A stretch of DNA of 64,000 nucleotides from Paramacrobiotus metropolitanus (lineage: Eukaryota > Tardigrada > Eutardigrada > Parachela > Macrobiotidae): assembly GCF_019649055.1 (NCBI RefSeq), contig NW_026570283.1, positions 434,001-498,000 on the forward strand. The letters run 5' to 3'. Within the stretch, counting starts at the first letter, position 1, and each line of letters opens with the position of its first letter. The notes beneath the pieces were generated by a model. That model was not told the origin of the DNA, ran no database searches, and saw only the letters and a list, made by a program, of their open reading frames with translations. The translations under genes were made by a program, and so were the position numbers. Below, one piece after another: positions 22,963 to 34,153 of the stretch.

Positions 22963-23551
22963 TCTCGGAGGATTTTTGCAGTTTCGAAAACGGACACAAC
23001 GAAGAGATGACCGCACCGATGCACAAAAAGATGGAAAGAAAGAGGGAAAGAAAGAAAGCTCACTGCAGAATCAGAGTGTACCAAATTAACGAACAGTAGT
23101 CACATAACCATCTAAAACATCCTGCATAAGACGGTGGGTCTTATATATAGCGATAGCTGCGGTATATGCGGGGTGGGGTATGGTGACCCTGCTTGTCCGC
23201 TAAACTTCTATCTGGCAATTTTATGTGCCATTACTCACTGAATCTAATCTAGTGTCTAATTTGGGGGCTAGATCCTTTCTTTGCCAATGTCAAATTCTTC
23301 TTGCATAGTGCCTTATGATAAAATATGATATCATTGTGACATAATAATGGCCGACTTAGCCTTGCAGCTGCGACAGCGTTGACATCTGAATAATCATGGT
23401 TATTCAGGACTGACGTAAGTACATACTAATTTATTTTGTCGTCAACTGTCACCTGCAAGATTTAGTCAAAGGAATGGTGTGACAGTGTCAGCATTCCAGG
23501 CTTTTCCAGCTACATATATAATTGTAAAGAAAGAAAATGGATGGAGACATT

Positions 23552-23792
23552 CAGGCCCGTATTTAGCTTTTTGGAAGGGGGGTGCGCAAAACCTCGCGCC
23601 AGCTGCGCCAGTAGGGAAATGGCCGAAAATTTCAGGAAAATCGTAGAAAAGTGGCTCCAAAAAGCCACTTTTCTACGCTTTTCTCTTGTAATTTTCGTTG
23701 CGCCAGTCGCATTTTCTTGCGCCAGCGACAGCTCCCGGCACACCTTTTTCCCGTTTTCTCCCTCCGGAGTGCGCCCCTTAAAGACGGGCCTG
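23552..23792. mobile_element. 241-bp inverted-repeat element with CAGGCCCG ends
   Basis: The left end reads CAGGCCCGTATTTA and the right end, reverse-complemented, reads CAGGCCCGTCTTTA, giving near-perfect terminal inverted repeats. Both ends carry G/C runs next to the repeat. Flanks share GAGA next to each end, but a full target duplication is not clear. The ends resemble those of hAT-like or related non-autonomous elements; that is inference. No transposase is inside. Confidence 0.6.
23642..23677. repeat. hairpin: 15-bp arms, 6-nt loop
   Basis: Perfect 15-bp inverted repeat (23642-23656 and 23663-23677) with loop CCAAAA near the centre of the 23552-23792 element. It probably belongs to the element's structure. 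Confidence 0.75.
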
Positions 23793-25196
23793 GAGATACG
23801 AGTGGGTTGTTACTTATTACGAACGTTGGTGCAAAATCGCACAGTACAACGCATCATTGACAGCCTCAAAAGCCTTTCCCGCTTGCAACGCGTTTGCAGC
23901 CAGAAGAGTTTCCTTGTGCTGTAAAGGGACGCAATTTGACAATTTCCGGTCAACGGACGATCTTTGCGGCGCGAGTTCTCAGTTACGCTACACACTGGAA
24001 CTTAGGTTTGCGCAGGTTTGCAAAAGCGTTCAGAGTCTGAACATTTTGAAACATTAAATTTAATTCCGTTTCTATTTAATTTAATTTTATTGAGCTTGTC
24101 AAATTTCGGTCACGTCAAACGCACGCACATCCAGGAAGTGCGCAAACCCGTAAAGACAAGAACTTCTTTTCTGGTTACGTCAAGCTCTAGCGCGCGTTCA
24201 GTTCAGCACAGAAATAAGAAATTAATACATGAATAAAAAAGCTTACCCTCGGTAAGGAATATTTCGAAAAGGAACAAACACCTAACATTTCCTGATTAAC
24301 GAAGCAATCAAAGACGAAAGTACTTACGTACTGTCAGGGACTCAGGGTGCCGTGAGCGCCGGTGAGCGAGGGTGTCACGGTACTTAAACTTGGAAAACTC
24401 AAAACCCAAATAGGGATAAAAGCAACAGTAAGTAACATAAAGGTAGCTCTCGTCCGTGAGTTTTGTGTGGAAGTTCGGAGTGGCGCCAGCACTACCCTAC
24501 GTACTGCGGCCATATTTCATTCGGCGCTTCTCAAAGGAACTTGTGAGTGGCGTCTGTCGGAGTATGTCGGAGCCATGGGAGGTAGGTGACTGCCTGACTG
24601 GGATTGAAGCAGTATAGAAGGTCCTCAGGTAGCCTTTACTGGAACCGAAAAGCGTTAACGGTTTTTATTCTTACCTTTGTAGTCAGTACGAGTACGATAC
24701 TATTAAAAATAATTATTTCGCGAATATTACGAATTGTCAGGTATTCACTATTCACCTTTCAATTTTCAAGTGCTTGCCATTTTACTATTTGAGCAGTAAG
24801 TACTTTTTGTTTGTGCTGTACGTTAATTTTGATTACACTGTAAATTATATACATAGATACATCATACTCGTACATACAGTTTTTAATTTTTATAACGACA
24901 AGCACTACTAATACTTACGTTATTATTTACTGTTCCATACTTACTGCTGAGCTGTGTTGCATAGCTTGAATTTCTCGACATTTTCCCGTATTTTTGAATT
25001 GTGATCACGAGCATCAACCAGAGTTTCTGAATTTTCCCTGACGTGACGAGCTGTAAACTCTGCTAGAGAGTATAGGGTGTACCCGGCCGTCCCAAGACTC
25101 CAACGCGTCCACTCTTCAACTAACGTTTTATCTTGACAAAGGTTCTTGGTATCCCCACCCCACGTTGCGTGCGCCATCAGGAATCCTGTTGAAATA

Positions 25197-25402
25197 TGCG
25201 CGGTACCGCCACCCACGGACTGTTGATCCCGGACGCCGCAGAGGATCTGCAAAATGATCGGGGAAACGGCAACGCGACCGACCAACTTCCCTCACCGAGG
25301 ACGAAGACGCCAGTATGATGCGCTTTATCAAATATTTGAAACCCATCTGCTGGAACTGGAAACTGCGGACCTTCACACACTTTTTGACACATTTCGCTAA
25401 GG
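25197..25402 (+). other. possible upstream exon(s) of the transposase-derived gene
   Basis: Overlapping open frames on the + strand (an ATG at 25197 opening MRGTATHGLLIPDAAEDL, and an ATG at 25254 opening a frame with RRRQYDALYQIF) sit about 0.5 kb before the recognisable transposase region. Minus-strand frames of similar length also exist, and I could not choose between them. Confidence 0.2.
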
Positions 25403-25918
25403 ATATTGGTGCGTATTGGTTGTGATAGTAGGCGTTTTCAGTTGTGTGGCATAAAAAAAGGTTGCGCGAGTTGACTGACGGTGACTGTAAATATTCCGTG
25501 GTTTGAACGAATTTGTTGGTGCTTGGTTTTCTCGCTTTTGTGGTTTCCTTCAGTGACGCTCTTCTTACTTGCATGAGTTTCCTGAAATTTCTCCCTCCTT
25601 TACAAAATTTCCTACCCGGATAGACTGGCCTTGTGCTTCTCTTCGAGCAGCTTGAAATGTGCTTTTCCTAATATCTGTTTTTTCCACTTTGGAAATGGTT
25701 TTATTTTGCCACTGCACTATGAAAGGAAATAATTTAATGGAATGACTGCATAATTAAAGAAGAACTTCGTAGATTACTGTACATTAATTTTCAAAGAAAA
25801 TTAATCCTATAAAAAATGTATTAAATTTCAAAGAAAATTTTTTGTACCTTTGATACTTGGCATCATAACCGCGGAATCGGATTAGAATTCTAATTAGAAT
25901 GAACGCGCACGAAGTCGG

Positions 25919-28190
25919 ATGCGACATGCTGTTTCGTTTCCACGCTCCCTTGCTGAAAATCCTCATTTGCTGCTGTGCTGCAGTCTGAACGTTGTGATTC
26001 TATCGCTGGGTCTGCTACTGTCTGTAGGGGTGCGTGTACCGTTGACATCGGCATGGCGAGCACAATTCCTCGATTCCCACGAAGACGAAATTCCTCCGCG
26101 CATTGCGCCGATTCTGCAGCTGAAAGCGGGCAGACTTCCCGAACCAGTTACCCAGCAGGAATTCTTCTCGGTTGTGGAGGAGGTATACCGCGAACTGAAC
26201 GTGGGTGATAAGCCAGAGTCCATCTGGAATTTCGATACTACCAGTGTCATGCTGCCCGAACCGCAGAAGAAAGTGACAAAGAAGCGGAAGCATACGGCTG
26301 GAGACGAGGGTAAAAATTTTTCTGCACAGGATGCCGTTTAATTACTGTGCTATTCAGACACGACACTCAACGTTAGAATGCTTCAGCGTAATATAATTTT
26401 ATACCGATACGTGGCTAACTGATTTTCAATACACAAGTAGAAGTACAGATTTTTCAGGTATAGTATTTTTATGTCTGTGTAATAGCAGAAGCAAAAATCA
26501 GTAGTGGCAAACACTTTTGACTTGTAATTTGTAAAAGACATTTTCTTTTGACAACAGACAACTTCTTTTGACAGCTTCTTTTGACAATAGAACAGGTACC
26601 CTACTCGTATAGTAAAGCAGGTAACAGTAACTTGCTTTTAGTAAGTACTCTTCTATTGCAACAGTCGAACATGGAAAAGTCAACCTAATTTGACAACCGG
26701 CAAAAGCCTATGGTGAATGTAACCTGGTTACTTGTCTGATGTTACAACAAACAATATTATTAAGAATGCTCAATAAATGTGCGTCATTTTTTACATTTGC
26801 AGACGATGCCCCAAAAGAAGAGCCGACCAGCGTTTTGTACGCCGTTTCAGCCGCCGGCGAACACACTCCCGCCACCATTCTCTTTCGTGGCGTCCGCATT
26901 GCCGGCGAGTGGAAATCCATGCTGACTGACACGGATACAGAACGTGTTCAGTTGATGGTGAATAGTTACGGGGAGTTCGACTATCCCAGCGCACACAAGT
27001 GGCTAAAAAATATTCTCATGCGCAGCGCCCTGCCGCGACCGGTGAGGATCCCTGGAAAGCGTAATGATCTTCCTTTTGATACCGTGCTTGTTGTTATAGC
27101 TGGTCCTTTTCATGGATCCTCTATACAGCCATCTGGACAATTATGAGTTTATCAAGCAAGCCTTCGATGATAATATTCACTTGATCTGCATTCCTCCCAA
27201 GGTGCCCACGCTCAAACTGCCGCTGGGACTGACGGTTATGCCGCTGTTGAAGGATAAGTGGTATGAGGATCTGGATGAATTGCAGCTCGCTTCAACGCCT
27301 CGTAATCCGGTTGGTAGTCTTAGTACACTGTATTTTTCGTCGGAATATATATGCTGCATTTACCTTTGACAAATGACAATGCTTAATCCGTTCCGTGACT
27401 TGATGCTTTAGTGATCCTTTCCCTGTTATTCACCTGTCACATGTAGTTTACCGTATTACTTTCAGTAGTTTTTACTTGATTAGTTTTAGTAGCATTATTT
27501 GCCACACTCCGGCAGATGCAGTTCTATTATTGTGGCACACACAGCTTCTAATTTGTTCGCACTTACTCTTGCAGTACTTATAAAACATCGCCCACCGAAT
27601 GTGCCACTCTTTTGGGTCTTATAAAAGTGGATTTGATGTGATGGGCAATATATTGTATTTCCAACATAAATTTCCCAGTTTTTTCTACTAAAATTATGGT
27701 CAACTGTTTACAGTTGCTTGAACGAATTTTCTGTTGTGACAGTTGTCGCGGGCCCAGATAGTCAACGCCTTGATGCCGGCCGATACGGAGGCCTTGCAGG
27801 AAGAGAATATCAAGGCGGGTTTCGCTCGCTGTGGGCTGTTTCCCTGGAATCCCCATGCGGCGACCATTGAGGCTCAGAGAGCAGACGAGGCAGAAGCCAA
27901 CGCGGAAGGCCCATCGGAAGTGGATAAGGTCGGCAGAGAATCCGATGATTTCGATATGCCGCCCTTATCGCCCCGCCAACAGGAAGCCGTCAATCAGGCG
28001 TTTGCTGTATTCGCCCAGGCCGGTGTCAGCCTGAAAAGAGCGAAACGTCTCCTGCGCAATATGAATGTTCCCGGTAAGTAGGAATGTAATATTTTTTGTT
28101 TCTTCTCACACTGCATTGGTTGTACTACACTGTACAAGAGTTACTTAATGAGCCGCCGTTTCAGGGTTTGCTACTGTGAAGGATGAATGA
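25919..28190 (+). CDS. pogo/Tigger-type DDE transposase-derived gene, multi-exon
   Basis: Exons about 25919-26309, 26803-27041, about 27103 to about 27312, 27743-28073 and 28165-28190 join in phase to a protein of roughly 400 residues with DDE_1-family landmarks. KPESIWNFDTTS corresponds to the first-Asp region (usually IWNxDETG). A stretch like the central beta sheet ends LVLFMDPLYSHLDNY (second Asp). Then come IPPKVPTLKLPLGLTVMPLL, where family members have PPNxTxxLQPLDxxxF, and a C-terminal FARCGLFPWNPHA helix. The third catalytic acid (the D of QPLD) is Gly here, so DNA cleavage is unlikely. An uninterrupted spliced frame without visible terminal repeats suggests a domesticated gene. The N-terminal DNA-binding part was not located, and the donor of exon 3 and the 5' end are uncertain. 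Confidence 0.6.
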
Positions 28191-28967
28191 AAGTGTGGAG
28201 AGGAGACCTCATCTGCATGGAAGAAAGTTGTTGTTGTTTTGTTTGCTCAGGTGTTACCCGAATTTTCCCAGGAAGTGGGATTTCTTCTTTATTGATATTC
28301 GTTTAAATTTCTTGTGCTTTGCTGTTTTCTCCTGCACGCATTACAGATTTATGTTTGGCTGTACTTGTAACTGCATGACAACATTGGCACTTGCTACTGA
28401 TTGAATTTGTTTGTTTCTGTTTCTGGTTTTAATCGTTATAGTAGTTCAGTGGTATGTAGTGTGGTACATACTACTTGTATTATTGTCATATAATATTTGA
28501 ACCATTATTATAGCTTGGTTTTAGCAGCGCTTCTAAGGAAGTTACACGCTGAATGATTAATACAAAGACTATTTCGAATTAATTACTTTCATTGAATAAA
28601 CTCAATGAAATCACGTACAGGTACAAAGGAGTAATACGCTCAATGGTTTCTCTTTTTAGCAGGTATTATCCGTAGCGCCGCGTAAGTTTTGACTATACTG
28701 CATATGGCTGGGACTTGGAACTGGTCGTCCTTGATTTGCCGTCCCATAAACACGTAAACATTCATAAAATTATAGAAATTCTCGGAATTACAAAAATGCA
28801 GTGAGGTTATACCTAAACTCTTCATATGTATTGTATATGAAACTGCAAATGTGTATATTGAAAGACAAACCAAGCGCAGGATATCTAACCAAAAACTTTT
28901 TGAATCCCAGTTATCCATCTTATCGATTCCCTTGAATTACTGTACCATATTTTTGATACTGAGCAGA
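28191..28967. other. AT-rich spacer
   Basis: Follows the transposase-derived gene. It contains only short open frames and no feature I can support. Confidence 0.4.
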
Positions 28968-29663
28968 TTATGCGGCTTCCAGAACAGACTCGAACATGTC
29001 CACCTGCTCCATAAGCTGCGGTATCTGTACTTGCTGGTAAAATTGACGTGCGTATGCTGGATTAAAAAGTAATGCTGAAAACATTGGAAATCATTGGTGT
29101 AAATATGCACAATCAGCACAAAAAACAGAGATAAGTGGTGAAAAAAGTATGTGAAATTCAATTTTAATTCATTTAAATTTTAATTCAACGCAACCACATT
29201 TTTCGAAAATTAACTGGTAGTACTTTGTTGTTTGGAACAACGACTGGTAATCAGCAGTTACATTACTATATGCCAACTCAAAAAGAGCTCTACCGATCAT
29301 AAAACCATGGTCTGTATACAGTCCCTGCAGCAGACCGAAATTTACCGAAAGCAAGCGTAACTGAGTTTCTGCTCGGTGGTCGGGGAGCGCTCTGATTTCA
29401 CCCGATGCTTCAACATAGAGAGAGTATATCGGAAGAAGTTGGTACACACGCTCTGTATGCTGCAGTTCCTATCCGTCCCCGTCCCCCTATCAAAAACTCG
29501 GTTACGCTTGGTTTTACAGCATTGCAGTGACTGTATATGTACAGACCATGATAAAACTGATGAAACTCATGTAGATGGCCGGATCAAACAACACCGGCTT
29601 CCCATCCGCCGCTATGGCACGAAAGGTAATTAACGCAACGTACGATACAGTGTACTCTGTAGT
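28968..29663 (-). CDS. unrecognised coding exons, interrupted by a MITE
   Basis: On the minus strand, an acceptor (ATTACAG) at 29664 opens a frame containing VALITFRAIAADGKPVLFDP and AIYMSFISF. The MITE at 29306-29550 breaks it, and the same frame resumes as MIGRALFELAYSNVTADYQS. A further short terminal exon, 28968-29033 (QVQIPQLMEQVDMFESVLEA, then Ala and stop), could follow in phase 0 from a weak donor at SN/GTAACT. Without the transposon the frame would be continuous. I do not recognise the protein. The DGKPVLFDPA string is vaguely like fructosamine-kinase-type folds, but that is not enough for a name. 5' exons are not found. The locus is probably inactivated or spliced around the insertion. 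Confidence 0.3.
29306..29550. mobile_element. 245-bp MITE (copy 2), inverted relative to copy 1
   Basis: Same element as 21597-21841 in opposite orientation, almost identical along its length, with the same CATGGTCTGTA ends. It is flanked by perfect 7-bp direct repeats ATAAAAC. It sits inside an open reading frame of the minus strand; element plus duplication is 252 bp, a multiple of three, but the element brings an in-frame stop. Confidence 0.87.
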
Positions 29664-29880
29664 CTGTAATATATCTACCTTATAACAAACATATCATCAA
29701 AAAAATGTGAATCACAAAAAATACGGTAGTTCTCAAATAATATCTTATTCTACAAAAACAAAATTACTTCAACCAAAACAAAAGTATTTCAACCATCGAC
29801 TAGCTAGACAAAGTCACAAAAGTAGTCACTCGTACTTATACTGTACTTAATCTAGTAGTACGTTAAAATTATTAATTAGT

Positions 29881-29988
29881 AATAAGTTAATAACTATCAA
29901 TAAGATGACGCAAAAAATTACAAGTATAGACATAACGGTTCAACGTTATGCTTGTAAATTGTAATTTTCTGCGGCATCTTTACTTATT
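29881..29988. repeat. imperfect ~50-bp hairpin
   Basis: Left arm (AATAAG, GATGACGCA, AAATTACAA, CATAACG) and right arm (CGTTATG, TTGTAATTTT, TGCGGCATC, CTTATT) pair with a few mismatches around a 6-nt loop at 29938-29943. It may be a decayed short palindromic transposon or a structured RNA. No flanking duplication is clear. Confidence 0.55.
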
Positions 29989-30788
29989 ATTCGTTCGCGT
30001 CCGTGAAGTTGGAAGAAACATGTACAGCATGCACAAAAATGGTCACTAATTTTAGTTTTTAGAACTTTATAGTCCTTATTATAAACCAATAACAATAGCA
30101 GCGTTTAAATATCGACCATACGATAGTGACGTCAGAACGGTCAGTACCAAATTTCGTCCGGCGTGATCAGGATCAGGCGAACATATGCGCTTAATTTAAT
30201 GTGAAGCGTCACGTTGGGAAGGCGAACACTAAAAGAAAAATGTTGACCCACATCAAAATGCAGAGTTTGTGTTGCCGCGACACTTGGCAACCCTCAACTC
30301 GCCATAAGTAAAGTCGAAAACATTGGCATGTTCTTCACGGTTGCTGCTTGATGGCGTACTGTATAAATTATTTCGAAAATATTGTGATTTCATTAACAGC
30401 AAAATTTTTGGAGATGGACGATGGTCACACTTGCAAATGTTATTTTGCCGTTATTGTACAGTATTGCTATCGGAAAAATTTTGCCTTTACGGTAGCCGCT
30501 TACTGCTTGGCAGGAAATTTCGTGGATTTCTTTTGAATACCAGCTCGTATCTCTTGTGAGAGCAGTAACGTTACATCTGTCGTACTCGTTTCTGGTCGAT
30601 TCATAAGAATGAAACGCTTGCGGATACGTCTTGTCTGTGACATTCTCAAAGCTTCAAGCCAACGACCCTCTTCTCTTTCCCGCAGCGTCGTTATCCCCTC
30701 GAACTCACGGAATCTCTCGTCCTCAACGAACGACATCCAAAGCTTCCCCTTCGGTTGCCGCGGCCGCACTGTCACACCGAGCAGTCTC

Positions 30789-31396
30789 ATGGAAAAGTGC
30801 AACGTCATCTTCGTCCTAGGCGCACCGGGATCCGGCAAAAGCACCCTCTGCTCGCAGCTGGCCGCCTACCTCGACTATCAGCACCTCTCCGCCGGCGAAC
30901 TGATCCGCCAGGAAGCTGGCAATCCGCTGTCCCCGCACGGGAAGACGGTGGCGGAGGCCATCCGGGTTCCTGGGGCGTTTGTTCCGGCCGAGATCACCGT
31001 GGATCTTCTGCAGCGGGCCATGCAGAGCTCCAGCAGGAAAGAGTTCCTGATCGATGCGTTCCCGGTGAATATGGCCAATCTGCAGGCGTGGAACGCCAAG
31101 ATGGCCAGTGCGGCGGAGATCCCGTGCGTGCTGTTCCTGGAGGTGCCCATGCGGCTGGCCACGGAGCGCTGTTTGGGCAGGAAGCGCGGGGATGATACGG
31201 CGTTGGGACTGGAGATAGCGCTGGAAGTCGTACATGGACCAAACGCGGCCCGATGGTCGAGTTCTACAAAGAGAAGGGCCTCCTGCGCACCGTAGACGGC
31301 AGTCAGTCGCCCGAACAGGTGCTCGAAGCCACGAAGCGGATGCTGCCCGTTAAGGGGAAGGACACCGAGCCCGATAGGTCCAAATGGGGTGGATAA
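30789..31396 (+). pseudogene. UMP/CMP-kinase-like, intronless and frameshifted
   Basis: Nucleoside monophosphate kinase fold: P-loop FVLGAPGSGKST, then LSAGELIRQEAGNP, the NMP-binding region and LQAWNAKM, closest to cytosolic UMP-CMP kinase. Unlike nearly every other gene here it has no intron and is GC-rich. The DGFPR motif that grips the NMP reads DAFPVN, losing the conserved Arg. The lid is shortened (ERCLGRKRGDDT). The frame then breaks twice by one extra base, near 31215 and near 31250, with homologous sequence (RWKSYMDQTRP, then MVEFYKEKGLLRTVDG) continuing in the shifted frames to a TAA at 31394-31396. This looks like a decayed retrocopy; assembly error could explain the frameshifts but not the lost Arg. 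The frame is also open upstream to 30609. Confidence 0.7.
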
Positions 31397-32107
31397 AGTG
31401 TTGGGTTGTTTTTCTTTGTAGAAGTACGAGTATAGTTTCTTTTTTATATGCATATGCTGTTCGCATTCTAGAATACGGTGCCTGATTGATTGATTGTGGG
31501 AGATGACTGCAGGCTATAGCTTCTCATTTAATTGATACTTCTTGTTGATGTTTTTATTTGCCAGAACTGACAGTTGCACTTCGAATGCGAACTATGCGAT
31601 ATCTAGAAATTTCCTATGAGTTTATTGACTTATGTTGAACTGTTGATTACATTCCCGCGGCTAATAAAATTTTGCATGCACTGTGTAGTAATGCTGATTA
31701 TCTACTTCCTACGGTTCGGGAAATGCACAGGATTCACGTGGACCAGTGAAGTTGCTGAAGCATCTTATCTGAACTACTCCGTAATCATTGAACTACATTA
31801 ATACTCGTCCAACGAATTGCTCTTGCATTGTAGTATATTGTACTGCGTATAAATGATTAGAGTATTGTGGAATTTGAAGAAGGGCATTTCTGTAATGTTC
31901 TTAATTTTTATGTCTGCTACATGCAGAAGGTTTTTTAGTTGTATAACCAGCTATAGTAACGGCAAAACGGCACCGGGAATATCTTATTCAAAACATATCT
32001 GACCAATGCCGGTGGCGAGTTGCCATAAAATAAAGAACTCGAATACAATGGAGCGCAAGGTGCAAAAAGCACCATATAAAATTGCTTAAAATCAGGAACT
32101 GGATCAA
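31397..32107. other. spacer between kinase-like pseudogene and NIT2 3' end
   Basis: AT-rich DNA; short frames only. It includes the 3' flank of NIT2. I see nothing else. Confidence 0.4.
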
Positions 32108-34153
32108 TTATTGGTTAATATTTCGATAGCAGTCTGTTCGTCGCTGCTTTGCCAAAGGGATTTGTTGACGGGCATTGCGAACTGCGTCTAAATCTATGAA
32201 CCGCAAAAAATCTTATTAATAATCATTTTATACAGCTAGATTAACAATATCGTTATAATTATCTTCGCATATAGTATATGGATGATGGATCTACTGTACT
32301 TTGCCTACCCAGTACTTGTCGTAATATGCTTTCCTTTTCATCGGCTTCCGCGATAACATCGGCCCTGGAATAGTGCTGCAGCTTTGTAATCTTATTACTC
32401 GTACAAAGATGCATGGCTACTAGAGATGGCAGAGGTATTTTAAAATCAGTATATGATTGTTATGTCGTTTGGGAATACGCTTTCCGTACGTTTGACCCTA
32501 CCATGGACCAATCAGCGCACTGTGGCCCCACACGGGATAAGCGGACGCGTCGTGGCGCGCTGGTGCGGCGCCGACAACGTAAATCTGATTGTCTAAGGCT
32601 CTGGCTTGTAATGCCAGCTTCCAGTGTGCTTTTCCCGTAACCATTTCAAAAGCGGAGGGGTACACGATCATGTGACAACCTGTAAGAACAACGGGTCAAT
32701 TTTTCAAAGGGAAAAATTATAAAATGAATCACTTGCTTATACAGGCGCGGAGGAATGCAAGCCAACAATGGTACAGGCATTACAACGTGAACGTTCTTGT
32801 TAAAAGCGTACAACTGCGTACTACAAAAGCATAATATTTTTAACTGATACAAGTACTCATTTAATATTTACTATACCCTGCAAAGCATATGCAGTGGCCA
32901 TTTCCGGAAAGCGTACATCGTGGCATACACCCAGCCCGACTTTCCATTCTCCTGGCGTAAAAAAACACGTGTTTCAGGAAAAAGCATTCGTACGTTCATT
33001 TCTGAATGGTGCATACAAGCAGAATTACTGTGAATTTAAAATTGGTAATATTGGTGAAAAGAAATAACGACTTTACTGCTTTTTATTATGAGTGGACGGA
33101 TTATTAATTTTTATGATCAATGTTACCAGCTTGAAAGGTCGTAAAGGATGATCCGGATGCGAACACATCGGATTCACAATAGCGCCCACCAGGAAGATCT
33201 GCATCAAACATGTGCATCTTGCGATGTTTGGCGACAATTTTTCCATTGGGGTCGAACACAACGCAAGTGTTATAAATGAGTTTCCCGTCCACTTCAGGAA
33301 TTGATCCTAAAATTAGGCGGTACAACACTTATGGTAGAATCAAATCTAATTGCACATTACATTTGCATTATTGCGCAGGTTTTAATCGTAAGGCCTTTTT
33401 CCCCACTGAATATTGGTACGAGTATGGAAAAATTTTCGTAAACTGTCGGTTAAAGATTTGAAGGTACAGACTTCAGTCACTGGGGGTATGTTAATTCGAT
33501 CAAGTATCAAAATTAACTGACATCACGAGCACACAACACAGTTACAATACCGCGATACCGGCAATCACATAAATCCCAAATAGATCGGCGATTTTGCCAA
33601 TGGCATCGGTAGTCGGCCCAGGTATATGTTCGGCATTTTCAGCAATTTTTCCGAAATCATAGGGAGAATTAAAAAACTCCTGCAAGAAACGCCGCTCGAT
33701 CGGAAATACTGCGTTCGACTTTTTCTGTATCTACGTACTTCCAGATTGAAACTGCCATAATTGATAAACTACAGCCAAAATATTGTTATCGTTTAAGAGG
33801 CATATCACGTTGTAGATGTGGTAAAAGAACATGGATATATATCTCACAACGAACCCTGTGCTGCAGCCTGCAGAGCGGCTGACAATGAGTACTGTATAAT
33901 CAAATCAAATATAATGCAAAGAAACAAAAGAAGCATATGAAGTCTTTGCACCCACAGGCAAAACGATTAGGGTATTCGAAAACAAATCTGAGCGAGATGT
34001 TCGCTGTCCATTAACAATATCAGCGACCATTGCATCTGGCGAAGATACAGCCTGCTTAATCAAGTCCGCTGCAAGGGTTAAGTTGGTTCCCTTATGATAG
34101 GATATTTGCATTTGGATAACTATCAACCGCAGCTCCGATGTCGATGCCGACAT
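32108..34153 (-). CDS. NIT2: omega-amidase NIT2 (nitrilase family)
   Basis: Hydrolyses alpha-ketoglutaramate and alpha-ketosuccinamate, the products of glutamine and asparagine transamination, in cytosol or mitochondria. Seven minus-strand exons: 33956-34153, 33559-33679, 33127-33306, 32877-32951, 32502-32679, 32309-32364, 32108-32193; 297 codons, all phases consistent. The catalytic triad is visible: Glu in LPEFFNSPYD (E67), Lys in AKHRKMH (K136) and Cys in GLGVCHDVRFPE (C176). The NIT2 landmarks GSIPEVDGK, YPSAFEMVTGKAHW, ARALDNQIYVVGAAPAR and WGHSALIGPW are present. The C-terminus keeps DLDAVRNARQQIPLAKQRR. Relative to usual NIT2 the first exon holds about 23 extra residues before the catalytic Glu; 45 nt of it begin with GT and end with AG (GTATCT to GGACAG), so they may be a retained or optional in-frame intron. 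Confidence 0.93.

Larger units (their letters stand above)
22963..25196. other. gene-poor stretch with a short transposon
   Basis: Holds the inverted-repeat element at 23552-23792 and otherwise AT-rich DNA with scattered TACGAGTA-type octamers near 24690 and 24870. Open frames here are short and lack recognisable domains. Confidence 0.4.

Noticed and set aside
24941-25574. Overlapping minus-strand frames opposite the start of the transposase-derived gene
   Set aside because: They overlap each other in different frames, have no domain and no convincing splice pattern. The strand remains open, but I do not call a gene.
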